Assembly (NCBI GenBank): GCA_900078405.1 | Contig: FLTS01000001.1 | Coordinates: forward strand, 1,264,626-1,328,625 | Length of the DNA stretch: 64,000 nt | Reading direction: 5' to 3' | Origin: an uncultured Stenotrophomonas sp. | GTDB taxonomy: Bacteria; Pseudomonadota; Gammaproteobacteria; Xanthomonadales; Xanthomonadaceae | In this document: positions 9,410 through 17,893 of the stretch, one piece after another | Position numbering within the stretch: the first letter of the stretch is position 1 | How the letters are laid out: the number at the start of each line of letters is the position of its first letter | Notes under the pieces: model-generated | The model's input: only the letters and a program-made list of their open reading frames with translations | What the model was told of the DNA's origin: nothing | The model's database searches: none | Program-made: the position numbers and the translations under genes

Positions 9410-10534
9410 TCAGCGCCCGGTCTTGATCTCCGTCCACAGCCGCGTATAGAGCTTGTCCACCTCCGGCGGGTTGATCGCGTAGGTGAACATCTTCGCCGCC
9501 ACCTCTTCCGACGGATAGATGGTCCTGTCCTCGCGGATCGCCTCGTCCACCAGCGGCGTGGCCGGCGTCACCGGGTTGGCGTAGTGGGTGACGTTGGTGT
9601 TGTTGGCCGCCACCTGCGGTTCGAGCAGGTAGTTGATGAACGCATAGGCGTTCTCCGGGTGCTTGGCGTCCTTCGGGATCGCCAACATGTCGAACCACTG
9701 CGGCGCACCTTCGACCGGGATCGAATACGCCACTTCCACGCCATTTCCAGCCTCTTCGGCGCGGTCGCGGGCCTGGATGATGTCGCCCGACCAGCCCACC
9801 ACCAGGCAGGTGCTGCCGTTGGCCAGCGAACCGACGTACTGGCTGGAGTGGAAGTTCTGCACGTAGGGGCGGATCGACTTGAGCAGGTCGGCGGCCTTGC
9901 CGATCGTGGCCGGGTCGGTGCTGTGCGGGTCCTCGCCCAGGTAATGCAGCGCGATCGGAATCATGTCCGAAGGCGTGTCGAGGAGGGTGACGCCGCAGTC
10001 CTTCATCTTGCCGATGTTCTCCGGCTTGAACACCAGGTCCCAGCTGCTGGCGATGTCGGTGCTGCCGCCGAAGCGCTCCTTGAGCTTGGCCACGTTGTAG
10101 CCGATGCCGGTGGTGCCCATCATGTACGGCACGCCGTACTTGTTCTCCGGGTCCTGCCCGGCGATGCGCGCCATCACCCCGGCGTCGAGGTTGGCAAGGT
10201 TAGGAATCCTGCTCTTGTCCAGCGGCAGGAATACGCCAGCCTGGATCTGGCGGCCGAAGAAGTTCAGCGTCGGCACCACGATGTCGTAGCCGCTGTCGCC
10301 GGTGAGCAGCTTGGTTTCGACCATCTCGTCGCTGTCGAACACGTCGTAGGTGACCTTGATGCCGGTCGCCTGCTCGAAGCCCGGGATGGTGTCCTCGGCG
10401 ATGTAGTCCGAATAGTTGTAGACGTTGAGGACCTTGGCCTCGCCGCCCTCGGCGCCCGTGGCGCCATCCTGTTTGCCGCCGCAGGCGGCGAGCAGGGAAG
10501 CGGCGACGGCGACGGTCAGGATGCGTAGATTCAT
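9410..10534 (-). CDS. potF: Putrescine-binding periplasmic protein PotF (lipoprotein)
   Basis: A 374-residue extracellular solute-binding protein. The N-terminus carries a signal peptide ending in a lipobox (SLLAACGG), so the mature protein is probably anchored through Cys to a membrane. The body matches PotD/PotF: LNVYNYSDYIAEDTIPGFE near the start, MGTTGIGYN, and VVGWSGDIIQARDRA. It captures putrescine and passes it to PotGHI. The ATG at 10534 precedes the signal sequence directly. It lies downstream of puuA with a REP palindrome between, and upstream of potG, all on the minus strand. Confidence 0.92.
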   Translation of the reverse strand: MNLRILTVAVAASLLAACGGKQDGATGAEGGEAKVLNVYNYSDYIAEDTIPGFEQATGIKVTYDVFDSDEMVETKLLTGDSGYDIVVPTLNFFGRQIQAGVFLPLDKSRIPNLANLDAGVMARIAGQDPENKYGVPYMMGTTGIGYNVAKLKERFGGSTDIASSWDLVFKPENIGKMKDCGVTLLDTPSDMIPIALHYLGEDPHSTDPATIGKAADLLKSIRPYVQNFHSSQYVGSLANGSTCLVVGWSGDIIQARDRAEEAGNGVEVAYSIPVEGAPQWFDMLAIPKDAKHPENAYAFINYLLEPQVAANNTNVTHYANPVTPATPLVDEAIREDRTIYPSEEVAAKMFTYAINPPEVDKLYTRLWTEIKTGR

Positions 10535-10598
10535 GGATTCTCCAAGGATGCGGGAGTGGCCGGAGGCCTGTGGGTGGGCATTGTCACATGGGGCGATT

Positions 10599-10667
10599 GT
10601 AGGAGCGACGCAAGTCGCGACCATTCTCACGGCAACATGCATGTCGCGACTTGCGTCGCTCCTGCAA
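10599..10667. repeat. REP palindrome (GGAGCGAC family)
   Basis: Two long complementary arms, TGTAGGAGCGACGCAAGTCG and CGACTTGCGTCGCTCCTGCA, enclose a short loop. The element lies just after the puuA stop codon. It belongs to the same family as the copies at 39967-40029 and 45375-45443. It contains an intact GTCGCTCCTGCA, the sequence that the IS110-type element at 40030 interrupts elsewhere in this window. Confidence 0.85.
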
Positions 10668-10677
10668 GAGCAGATAT

Positions 10678-12066
10678 TCATACATTGAGCAGCAGGAACT
10701 CGCGCTCCCATGAGCTGATGACGCGGAAGAAGGTCTCGTATTCCTTGCGCTTGACCGCAACGTAAGCGCGGCAGAAGCGCTGGCCCAGCAGTTCCTGCAA
10801 CGGCTGGCAGCCTTCCAGCCCGTCCAGCGCCTCACCCAGCGAGCGCGGCAGGGCGTAACCCGGCGCCTTGGCGTTGCCGCTGACCGGCTCGCCCGGCTGC
10901 AGTTGCTCGCGTATGCCGAGCAGGCCGCAGGCCAAGGTGGCGGCCATCGCCAGATAGGGGTTGGCGTCGGAACCGGCGAAGCGGCTCTCCACCCGGCTGT
11001 TCTCGGCACTGTCGATCGGCACGCGCAGGCCGCAGGTGCGGTTGTCGAAGCCCCACTCCACATTGCTCGGCGACACCTCGCCGAACACCAGGCGGCGGTA
11101 GGAATTGACGTTCGGCGCGAAGAACGCCATCGCCATCGGCACGTATTTCTGCAGCCCGCCCAGGTAGTGCATGAACAGCGGACTGTATTCGCCCTCGCCT
11201 TCGCCGGCGAACACGTTGGCGCCGTCACTGGCGCGCAACAGGCTCTGGTGGATATGCATCGCACTGCCCGGCTCGGTTTCCATCGGCTTGGCCAGGAAGG
11301 TGGCGTAGATGCCATGGCGCAGCGCCGCCTCGCGCATGGTGCGCTTGAACAGGAACACCTGGTCGGCCAGCGCCATCGCGTCGGCGTGGGTGAAGTTGAC
11401 CTCCAGCTGCGCCGCGCCGGATTCGTGGATCAGCGTGTCCACGTCCAGCTTCATCGCGTCGCAGTAGTCGTACATCAGGTCGAGGATGGGGTCGAATTCA
11501 TTGACCGCGTCGATCGAATACGACTGCCGCGCCGTCTCCGGCCGCCCGGAACGCCCGGCCGGCGGCAGCAGCGGGAAATCCGGATCGGTGTTCTTCTGCA
11601 CCAGGAAGAATTCCACCTCCGGCGCCACGATCGGGGTCAGCCCCAGTTCCTCGTAGGCGGCCAGCACCCGCCGCAGCACGTTGCGCGGGGCCAGCTCATG
11701 CGGCTCCCCGCTGCGGGTGTAGCAGTCGTGGATGACCTGCGCGGTGGGGTCGGTGGCCCACGGCACCATGCGCACCGTGTCCGGGTCCGGGCGCAGCACC
11801 ATGTCCGAATCGGCCGGCGCCACCAGCTCGTAGTAGTCGTCGGGGAAGTCGCCGGTGACGGTGGTGGCGAAGATGCCTTCGGGCAGGCGCGTGCCGTAGT
11901 CGTGGCGGAACTTGTCGGCCGGGATGATCTTGCCGCGCGCGTTGCCGGTGATGTCCGGCACCAGGCATTCGACCTCGGTGATGTTGCGTTCCTTCAACCA
12001 GCGCAACAGGGCACTGCCTTCCTGCACGGCGGGGGCGGTCTTGCGGTTGCGCGAGCGCGGCTTCAT
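10678..12066 (-). CDS. puuA: Glutamate-putrescine ligase (glutamine synthetase family)
   Basis: A 462-residue glutamine synthetase-fold enzyme. Family motifs include the metal-site EVEFFLV, MHIHQSLL, and the C-terminal NSYRRL with nearby EVSPSNVEWGFDNR. The N-terminal LLRWLKERNITEVECLVPDI is typical of the PuuA/GlnA-like subgroup, not housekeeping GlnA. It should ligate glutamate to putrescine using ATP, the first step of the Puu pathway. The context supports this: potFGHI and an aldehyde dehydrogenase follow on the same strand, and a PuuB-type oxidase is divergent. The ATG at 12066 gives a basic start (MKPRSRNRK). The two divergent starts are 129 bases apart, so they probably share a control region. 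Confidence 0.88.
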   Translation of the reverse strand: MKPRSRNRKTAPAVQEGSALLRWLKERNITEVECLVPDITGNARGKIIPADKFRHDYGTRLPEGIFATTVTGDFPDDYYELVAPADSDMVLRPDPDTVRMVPWATDPTAQVIHDCYTRSGEPHELAPRNVLRRVLAAYEELGLTPIVAPEVEFFLVQKNTDPDFPLLPPAGRSGRPETARQSYSIDAVNEFDPILDLMYDYCDAMKLDVDTLIHESGAAQLEVNFTHADAMALADQVFLFKRTMREAALRHGIYATFLAKPMETEPGSAMHIHQSLLRASDGANVFAGEGEGEYSPLFMHYLGGLQKYVPMAMAFFAPNVNSYRRLVFGEVSPSNVEWGFDNRTCGLRVPIDSAENSRVESRFAGSDANPYLAMAATLACGLLGIREQLQPGEPVSGNAKAPGYALPRSLGEALDGLEGCQPLQELLGQRFCRAYVAVKRKEYETFFRVISSWEREFLLLNV

Positions 12067-12195
12067 GACGGTTCCGTTTCGTTTCCGTGGCAGCCGACGA
12101 CAGGGTGGCCGTGGCAATGCCGGGCACGATGATTGCGCTGGCACGCTACCGCCGCGGTGACGTTTAGGCAACAGCGCGGCGGCTACACTCCATGC

Positions 12196-13488
12196 ATGCC
12201 CGACGCCCCTGCCCGGTCCGATCATCCGCCCAGCTGGTATGCGGCCAGCCTGCCGCCATCGGCGCCACGCGCACCGCTGCAAGGCGCAGCCTGCGCCGAC
12301 GTGGCGGTGCTCGGCGCCGGCTACACCGGGCTGACCACCGCGCTGGTGCTGGCCGAAAAGGGCTACCGGGTGACGGTGCTGGAAGCTGGGCGCGTCGGCT
12401 GGGGTGCCTCCGGCCGCAATGGCGGGCAGGCGCTGGCCGGCTACGGCTGCGACCTGCAGGAGCTGGAGGCGCGGCTGGGTACGGCCGATGCGCGCCTGCT
12501 GTTCGACTTCTCCCGCGATGGCCTGCGCATGTTGAAGGAACGCATTGCCCGCCACCGCATCGACTGCCACTGGCGCGACGGCCATGCCAACGTGGCGATC
12601 CGTCCGCGCCAGCTACGCGCCCTGCGCGCCGACACCGAACGGATGGCACAGCGCTACGACTACCCGCTGCAATGGTGGGACCGCGCACGGCTGCAACAGC
12701 AACTCGCCAGCGAACGCTACCTTGGGGCGCAATACGACCCCGCCAGCGGCCATCTGCACCCGCTGGCCTATGCGCAGGGGCTGGCCCGCGCCGCCGAGGC
12801 CGCCGGCGTGTTGGTGCACGAGCAATCGCCGGTGACGCGGCTGCAACACGGCCCGCGGCCGGTACTGCACACCGCGCAGGGCCGGGTCGAGGCCGACTTT
12901 GTGGTGCTGGCCGGCAACGCCCTGCTGCGGGGCATCGCGCCGGAACTGGAAACGCGGATGATGCCGGTCGGCACCTGGATCGGCGCGACCCCGCCCCTCG
13001 GTGCCGAACGCGCGCGCGCCCTGATCCACAATGACATGGCCGTGGCCGACGTGAACTGGGTACTGGACTACTTCCGCCTCAGCCACGACCACCGCCTGCT
13101 GTTCGGTGGGCAGGCAAACTACTCGGCACTGCCGCCGCCGGGCCTGCGCAAGGCCATGCTCCGGCGCATGCACCGGGTGTTCCCGCAACTGGCCGACGTG
13201 GGCCTGGATCATCTGTGGGGCGGGCATATCGACATCACCCGCAACCGGGCCCCGCACTGGGGCCGGCTCGCGCCCAACGTCTATTTCGCACAGGGCTTCT
13301 GTGGCCACGGCGTGGCCAGCACCGGGCTGGCCGGCGAGGTCATCGCCGCCGCCATCGCCGGCCAGGCGCAACGGCTGGACGTGTTCGAGCGCATCGGCCA
13401 CCGCCGCTTCCCCGGCGGGCCGGCGCTGCGCATGCCGCTGCTGGTGGCGGCAATGAGCTGGTACAAGCTGCGCGACCGGCTATGGTGA
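12196..13488 (+). CDS. puuB: FAD-dependent oxidoreductase, probable gamma-glutamylputrescine oxidase PuuB
   Basis: A 430-residue DAO-fold flavoenzyme. The Rossmann motif for FAD is ADVAVLGAGYTGLTTALVLAEKG; the following GASGRNGGQ is typical of PuuB/OrdL oxidases. A C-terminal WGGHIDITRNRAPHWG and the FCGHGVASTGLAGEV segment match the family's FAD-closing region. It should oxidise gamma-glutamylputrescine to the aminobutyraldehyde with release of ammonia and H2O2. It is transcribed divergently from puuA. A possible -10 hexamer TACACT lies at 12184-12189, just ahead of the ATG at 12196. Confidence 0.85.
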   Translation: MPDAPARSDHPPSWYAASLPPSAPRAPLQGAACADVAVLGAGYTGLTTALVLAEKGYRVTVLEAGRVGWGASGRNGGQALAGYGCDLQELEARLGTADARLLFDFSRDGLRMLKERIARHRIDCHWRDGHANVAIRPRQLRALRADTERMAQRYDYPLQWWDRARLQQQLASERYLGAQYDPASGHLHPLAYAQGLARAAEAAGVLVHEQSPVTRLQHGPRPVLHTAQGRVEADFVVLAGNALLRGIAPELETRMMPVGTWIGATPPLGAERARALIHNDMAVADVNWVLDYFRLSHDHRLLFGGQANYSALPPPGLRKAMLRRMHRVFPQLADVGLDHLWGGHIDITRNRAPHWGRLAPNVYFAQGFCGHGVASTGLAGEVIAAAIAGQAQRLDVFERIGHRRFPGGPALRMPLLVAAMSWYKLRDRLW

Positions 13489-13553
13489 ACGTCCGGCTGA
13501 AGAATCACCGCCAGCTGCCGCTATCCACAGGTTGAGAACTTTCCTCGCCTGCC

Positions 13554-14867
13554 ATGCCTCCCCCGCACGCCTCCACGCCGACGCTCACGCCGCTGCCCCA
13601 GCGCATCCTGCTGGTCGAGAACTCGCGCACGTTCACCACGATGCTGCGCGAGGCCATCGAGCAACGCCTGGAGCTGCCAGTCAGCGTGGCCACCACGCTG
13701 GCCGAGGCCGGCGAGCTGCTCGACCGCGAGGACGGCTGGTTCCTGGTGCTGACCGGGCTGGTGCTGGCCGATGGCGACCGCGACCGGGTGGTGGAGTATT
13801 TCGTCGGCCGCGGCCTGTCCACCATCGTGGTCAGCGGTGTCTACGACGAGGACCTGCGCAAGCGCGTGCTGCAGCAGGACATCATCGACTACGTGCTGAA
13901 GAACACCCCCGGCAGCCTGGATTACCTGGTCTGGCTGGTGCAGCGGCTGGAGCGCAACCGGCGCATCGCTGCACTGGTGGTGGACGACTCGCCGTCGGCG
14001 CGCGGCTACGCCGCCTCGCTGCTGGGCCTGTACGGCTACCAGGCCATACAGGCCGGCGACGGCCCGTCCGCGCTGCAGGCACTGGAGGCCAACCCGGCCA
14101 TCCGCCTGGTAGTGGTGGACCAGGAAATGCCCGGCATGGACGGGGTGGAATTGACCCGCCGGCTGCGCACGCTGCGTGCACGCGACAAGGTGGCGGTGAT
14201 CGGCATTTCCGGCAACTCCGATCCCTCGTTGATCCCGCGCTTCCTCAAGAACGGCGCCAACGACTTCCTGCGCAAACCCTTCTCGCGCGAGGAGTTCTTC
14301 TGCCGCATCTCGCAGAACGTGGACCAGCTGGAACTGATCGGCACCCTGCAGGATCTGGCCACCCGCGACTTCCTCACCGGTCTGCCCAACCGCCGCAATT
14401 TCCTCGAACAGGCCACGCACCGGTTCGAAAGCCATACCCGCGGCAGCGGCCAGCTGGCCGTGGCGATGCTGGACATCGACCACTTCAAGCACATCAACGA
14501 CAGCCACGGCCACGAGGCCGGCGACCAGGCCCTGCGCGCGGTGGCCGCGGTGCTGCACGCCCACACCCGCCCGCGCGACATCAGCGCCCGCTTCGGCGGC
14601 GAGGAATTCTGCCTGCTGCTCAACGGGCTGGACGAGGACGCCTGCATCGCGCACCTGGAGCAGCTGCGCGCATCCATCGCCGCGCTGGAAGTCGCGCTGG
14701 GCGAACACACCCTGCGCATGACCGTGAGCATCGGCGCCTGCCACCTGCAGGACAGCGGCGACACCCTGCACGAATTGCTGGGTGAGGCCGACCGCCAGCT
14801 CTACCTGGCCAAGGCCGGTGGCCGCAACCGCGTGCACATCGCGGCCACATCCCTATCGGCCAGCTGA
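13554..14867 (+). CDS. Dual-receiver diguanylate cyclase (REC-REC-GGDEF)
   Basis: A 437-residue cytosolic protein. The first receiver-like domain (about 16-130) lacks the phosphoacceptor: the expected Asp position reads LVLTGL. The second receiver (138-255) is complete, with Asp144/Asp145, phosphoacceptor Asp189 in VVVDQEMPG, and Lys241 in LRKPF. The GGDEF domain follows, with active-site GGEEF at 348-352. Five residues before it stands an RPRD inhibitory site (339-342), so the enzyme should make cyclic di-GMP with product inhibition. The architecture resembles PleD. No kinase lies nearby, but a bacteriohemerythrin follows after 89 bases. Confidence 0.9.
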   Translation: MPPPHASTPTLTPLPQRILLVENSRTFTTMLREAIEQRLELPVSVATTLAEAGELLDREDGWFLVLTGLVLADGDRDRVVEYFVGRGLSTIVVSGVYDEDLRKRVLQQDIIDYVLKNTPGSLDYLVWLVQRLERNRRIAALVVDDSPSARGYAASLLGLYGYQAIQAGDGPSALQALEANPAIRLVVVDQEMPGMDGVELTRRLRTLRARDKVAVIGISGNSDPSLIPRFLKNGANDFLRKPFSREEFFCRISQNVDQLELIGTLQDLATRDFLTGLPNRRNFLEQATHRFESHTRGSGQLAVAMLDIDHFKHINDSHGHEAGDQALRAVAAVLHAHTRPRDISARFGGEEFCLLLNGLDEDACIAHLEQLRASIAALEVALGEHTLRMTVSIGACHLQDSGDTLHELLGEADRQLYLAKAGGRNRVHIAATSLSAS

Positions 14868-14884
14868 ATCGCCGCAACCACCCG

Positions 14885-14926
14885 TTGATCCGGATCAACG
14901 CCGCGTACCACCATCGTCCCTAGAGT
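14885..14926 (+). promoter_or_regulatory. FNR-type box and -10 element ahead of the bacteriohemerythrin gene
   Basis: TTGATCCGGATCAA at 14885-14898 is a perfect match to the FNR/ANR consensus TTGAT-N4-ATCAA. A plausible -10 hexamer, TAGAGT, sits at 14921-14926. If transcription starts near 14933 the box centre is at -41.5, the classic class II position for FNR activation. The ATG follows at 14957, with GGAGAAA at 14944-14950 as ribosome-binding site. The box and its spacing are seen in the sequence; activation under low oxygen is inference. Confidence 0.7.
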
Positions 14927-14956
14927 CCGCCCGAAACATCCGGCGGAGAAACAACG

Positions 14957-15418
14957 ATGGCACTACTGGCATGGCAGGACGACCTCAACACCGGCGTGGA
15001 GGTCATCGACCACCAGCACATGCGCATCGTGGAAATGCTCAACCACCTGCATGCGGCGCAGAAGAGCATGCAGCGCATCGCCGTCGGCGAGGTGATCGAC
15101 GAGCTGATCGACTACACCCTGTCGCACTTCGCCTTCGAGGAAGAGCTGATGGAGGAAGCCGGCTACGCGTTCTGCGCCGCACACAAGCGCGTGCACGAGG
15201 TGTTCATCAAGCGCGTCTCCGAATACCGCATGCGCTTCGAAGCCGGCGAGGACATCACCGATGAACTGCGCAACATGCTCTCGCGCTGGCTGTTCAACCA
15301 CATCCGCGGCGACGACAAGGCCTATGCCGAACAGGTCAAGCGCCACCTGAACAAATTCGCCCGCGAACACCAGGAAGGCGGCTGGCTCGGCCGCACGCTC
15401 AAGCGCCTGTTCCACTGA
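14957..15418 (+). CDS. Bacteriohemerythrin (oxygen-binding di-iron protein)
   Basis: A 153-residue four-helix hemerythrin with all seven expected iron ligands: His21, His57, Glu61 (HFAFE), His76 and His80 (HKRVH), His115 and Asp119 (HIRGD). It is slightly longer than the canonical single-domain form, with a basic C-terminal helix ([11 protein letters not shown] then RTLKRLFH). Such proteins bind O2 reversibly and are thought to deliver, store or sense oxygen. It is cytosolic (no signal). An FNR-type box lies upstream. The preceding gene encodes a diguanylate cyclase; in other bacteria hemerythrin domains are fused to GGDEF domains, so a functional link is possible but unproven. Confidence 0.92.
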   Translation: MALLAWQDDLNTGVEVIDHQHMRIVEMLNHLHAAQKSMQRIAVGEVIDELIDYTLSHFAFEEELMEEAGYAFCAAHKRVHEVFIKRVSEYRMRFEAGEDITDELRNMLSRWLFNHIRGDDKAYAEQVKRHLNKFAREHQEGGWLGRTLKRLFH

Positions 15419-15442
15419 TCCGCACGGCGGCGGCGCCAGCCG

Positions 15443-15472
15443 CGATGGCGTTGCGCCCACCGGGCGCCATCG
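15443..15472. terminator. Convergent hairpin between bacteriohemerythrin and dodecin
   Basis: CGATGGCG and CGCCATCG flank an inner GCGCCC/GGGCGC pairing, giving a stem of roughly 12-13 bases between two convergent genes. No strong T-run is present on either side, so termination may be weak or Rho-assisted. Confidence 0.45.
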
Positions 15473-15500
15473 TGGCGGACGCCTCCACCATGCGTGGCAT

Positions 15501-15704
15501 TTACTCCACCAGGAAGGTCACCCGCATGTTCACCCGCCACTCGGTGACATTGCCCTGTGCATCGGTGACCGCCTTGGTTTCGTTGATCCACGCGCCCTGG
15601 ATGCCCTTGACCGTCCCGGCCACCTTCTTCAAACCGCCGCGGATCGCGTCCTCGATGCTGGTCGTGGACGATGCGTTGACTTCGATGATCTTTGCCACTG
15701 ACAT
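15501..15704 (-). CDS. Dodecin family flavin-binding protein
   Basis: A 67-residue protein with the complete dodecin fold: SVAKIIEVNASSTTSIEDAI, then KGIQGAWINETKA, and a C-terminal strand EWRVNMRVTFLVE. The Trp in GAWI is the residue that stacks on the flavin in bacterial dodecins. Dodecins form 12-mers that store or buffer FMN/riboflavin. The ATG at 15704 matches the usual start. It is convergent with the hemerythrin gene and divergent from aroK. Confidence 0.92.
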   Translation of the reverse strand: MSVAKIIEVNASSTTSIEDAIRGGLKKVAGTVKGIQGAWINETKAVTDAQGNVTEWRVNMRVTFLVE

Positions 15705-15719
15705 GATCGACTCCTCGTT

Positions 15720-15748
15720 GGTTGCACCACGAACCATTCGTGGCAACC
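15720..15748. promoter_or_regulatory. Inverted repeat in the dodecin/aroK divergent region
   Basis: GGTTGCACCACGA and TCGTGGCAACC flank a short ACCAT loop, 16 bases upstream of the dodecin ATG. The symmetry suits an operator or a 5'-UTR hairpin of the dodecin message. No regulator can be named from the sequence. Confidence 0.35.
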
Positions 15749-15768
15749 CGCAGCATGGCCGCCGCCGT

Positions 15769-15797
15769 GTTAAAGCATTGATACGAGGTGCTAGCAT
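15769..15797 (+). promoter_or_regulatory. Candidate promoter of aroKB
   Basis: GTTAAA at 15769-15774 and TAGCAT at 15792-15797 are separated by 17 bases, the optimal spacing for a housekeeping sigma factor. The aroK ATG follows at 15807, so the leader would be only a few bases long. The match is by eye and moderate. Confidence 0.4.
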
Positions 15798-15806
15798 CGC
15801 AGCGCA

Positions 15807-16349
15807 ATGAACCCCGCCCCCAACCTCATCCTCGTCGGCCCGATGGGTGCCGGCAAAACCAGCATCGGCCGCCGCCTGGCCGAGCGCTTCGGGCTGGAAT
15901 TCGTCGATGTCGACCAGGCCATCGTCGAGGACGTGGGCAGCGGCATTCCCGCCATTTTCGAGAACGTCGGCGAACACGGCTTCCGCATGCACGAGAAGCG
16001 CGTGCTGGCCGCCCTGCTCGAACGCGGCGGGCAATTGGTTTCCACCGGCGGCGGCGCGGTGCTGGACGCCGACAACCGCCAGCGCATCCGCAGCCGCGGC
16101 TTCGTGGTCTGGCTGCGCGTGGGCGTGCCCGCGCAGTTGCAGCGCCTGCAGCGCGACAAATGCCGCCCGCTGCTGCAACGCGAGGACCGCGAACAGGTAT
16201 TGCGCGACATGGCCACGCTGCGCGACCCGCTGTACCGCGAGGTCGCCGACCTGGTCCTCGATACCGACGCCCACTCCCCCATCAAGGCCACCGCGCAACT
16301 GGTGGTGCGCGTGGCCGCGCAGTGGCAGAACCCGGAATTTTCCACATGA
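15807..16349 (+). CDS. aroK: Shikimate kinase
   Basis: A 180-residue P-loop kinase of normal AroK length. Walker A is [12 protein letters not shown]. The shikimate-binding segment follows as [19 protein letters not shown] matches the conserved Gly-Gly-Gly motif; and the lid Arg lies in RDKCRPLLQ. It phosphorylates shikimate at O3 in the chorismate pathway. The stop overlaps the aroB ATG (ATGA), so the two are coupled. aroC, aroA and pheA of the same pathway lie elsewhere in this window. Confidence 0.95.
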   Translation: MNPAPNLILVGPMGAGKTSIGRRLAERFGLEFVDVDQAIVEDVGSGIPAIFENVGEHGFRMHEKRVLAALLERGGQLVSTGGGAVLDADNRQRIRSRGFVVWLRVGVPAQLQRLQRDKCRPLLQREDREQVLRDMATLRDPLYREVADLVLDTDAHSPIKATAQLVVRVAAQWQNPEFST

Positions 16350-17455
16350 ACGCATCCCCGTGCAGCGTCGCCGTCGGCGGCGAACGCCCGTACTCGATCC
16401 ACATCGGCCCCGGCCTGCTGGGCGACGCCGGCCTGCTCACCGCCGCCCTGCGCGGCCGCCACGTGCTGCTGGTCAGCGACGACACCGTGGCGCCGCTGTA
16501 CCTGCAGGGCGTGCGCGAAGCCCTGCAGGCCGCGCGCCCGGAGCTGAAGATCGGCCACTACCTGATCCCCGCCGGCGAGGCTTCCAAGACCCTGCACAAT
16601 TTCGGCGGCGCGATCGATGCGCTGGCCACGCTGGGTGCCACCCGCGACGCCTGCGTGCTGGCGCTGGGCGGCGGCGTGGTCGGCGACCTGGCCGGGTTCG
16701 CCGCGGCCTGCTGGATGCGCGGCGTCGATTGCGTGCAGCTGCCCACCACCCTGCTGGCGATGGTGGACTCCTCGGTCGGCGGCAAAACCGCCGTCGACAT
16801 AGCGCAAGGCAAGAACCTGGTCGGCGCCTTCCACCCGCCGCGCGCGGTCATCGCCGATACCGGCGTGCTGCGCAGCCTGCCCGCGCGCGAACTGCGCGCC
16901 GGGCTGGCCGAGGTCATCAAGTACGGCTGTATCCGCGACCCTCTGTTCTTCCAGTGGTTGCAGGCCGAACGCGAGGTGCTGCTGGCCGGCGACGACGCCG
17001 CGCTGGCGCAGGCCATCGCCCGCAGCTGCGAGCACAAGGCCGAAATCGTCGAACGCGACCCGCTGGAAAAAGGCGAGCGCGCCCTGCTCAACCTCGGCCA
17101 CACCTTCGGCCACGCCATCGAGACCGCGCAGGGCTACGGCGCGCCGGGCAACGACAACCTCAACCACGGCGAAGCGGTGGCAGTGGGCATGGTGCTGGCG
17201 GCCAGGCTGTCAGCGGCGCTGGGCATGGCCGATGCCACCGATACCGAAAGCCTGCGCACGCTGCTGCAGGCGTATGGCCTGCCCACCGCGATTCCCGCCG
17301 GGCTGGCACCGGAAACCCTGCTGCAGCACATGCGTCTGGACAAGAAGAACATCGCCGGTCGCCTGCGGCTGGTGCTGTGGCGCGGCATCGGCAAGGCCGA
17401 GGTGGTGCCGGACGTGGACGAAGCCGCGGTGCTGGACGTGCTGCGCGGCGGCTGA
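16346..17455 (+). CDS. aroB: 3-dehydroquinate synthase
   Basis: A 369-residue enzyme of usual length. NAD-binding segments are visible ([22 protein letters not shown] and [18 protein letters not shown]), as are the metal-binding Glu/His sites (LAEVIKYG, and [12 protein letters not shown]). It converts DAHP to 3-dehydroquinate. The ATG at 16346 overlaps the aroK stop. A REP-like palindrome follows the gene. Confidence 0.95.
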   Translation: MNASPCSVAVGGERPYSIHIGPGLLGDAGLLTAALRGRHVLLVSDDTVAPLYLQGVREALQAARPELKIGHYLIPAGEASKTLHNFGGAIDALATLGATRDACVLALGGGVVGDLAGFAAACWMRGVDCVQLPTTLLAMVDSSVGGKTAVDIAQGKNLVGAFHPPRAVIADTGVLRSLPARELRAGLAEVIKYGCIRDPLFFQWLQAEREVLLAGDDAALAQAIARSCEHKAEIVERDPLEKGERALLNLGHTFGHAIETAQGYGAPGNDNLNHGEAVAVGMVLAARLSAALGMADATDTESLRTLLQAYGLPTAIPAGLAPETLLQHMRLDKKNIAGRLRLVLWRGIGKAEVVPDVDEAAVLDVLRGG

Positions 17456-17461
17456 CGCCCT

Positions 17462-17533
17462 GCAGGTCGGGGCTACGCCCCCGACGCTTCAGGCATCCGG
17501 TGCAAAGCCGTCGGGGGCGTAGTCCCGACCTAC
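17462..17533. repeat. REP-like palindrome downstream of aroB
   Basis: Arms GTCGGGGCTACGCCCCCGAC and GTCGGGGGCGTAGTCCCGAC are imperfect inverted copies around a short spacer. It is a different sequence family from the GTAG-headed elements but has the same paired-hairpin layout. It separates aroB from the WGR gene. Confidence 0.8.
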
Positions 17534-17602
17534 GATCCGCATCGGCAAACATGGCCTGCCCGGATCCCGCCGATGCAACCCGCAGCGGCTACAATCGGCA
17601 CC

Positions 17603-17854
17603 ATGCGCGTCTATTTGCAGCAGCCGCCCAGCGGCAACGAATCCCCCCGCTATGTGCAGCTCTCGCTGATGCCCGACCTGCTCGGTGGCTGGGAGCTGTT
17701 GCGCGAAACCGGCCAGACCGGCGGCCGCTCGCAACTGCGGCGCGAGTTGTTCCTGCAGCAGGACGAAGCCCGCCACGCCTTCGAGAAGGCGCGCGACACG
17801 CAGCTCAAACGCGGCTTCCAGGTGGTCTTCACCAGCGGCGAACCGCATCCCTGA
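17603..17854 (+). CDS. WGR-domain protein
   Basis: An 83-residue protein that is essentially one WGR domain: MRVYLQQPP, then GGWELLRETGQTGGRSQLRRELF, a helix with EARHAFEKARDTQLKRG, and a final strand FQVVFT. WGR domains bind nucleic acids and occur alone as small proteins in proteobacteria; the exact role is unknown. The ATG at 17603 starts the domain. An upstream in-frame ATG at 17573 adds ten residues without family similarity. hemE follows after 39 bases. Confidence 0.8.
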   Translation: MRVYLQQPPSGNESPRYVQLSLMPDLLGGWELLRETGQTGGRSQLRRELFLQQDEARHAFEKARDTQLKRGFQVVFTSGEPHP

Positions 17855-17893
17855 CCGGCCCCTGCAAGGCCGGCCCCGTTCCAAGGAGTACCC

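Noticed and set aside
10565..10590. CRP/Clp-type TGTGA-TCACA site upstream of potF
   Set aside because: TGTGG and TCACA occur nearby but the spacing is wrong (nine rather than six bases).
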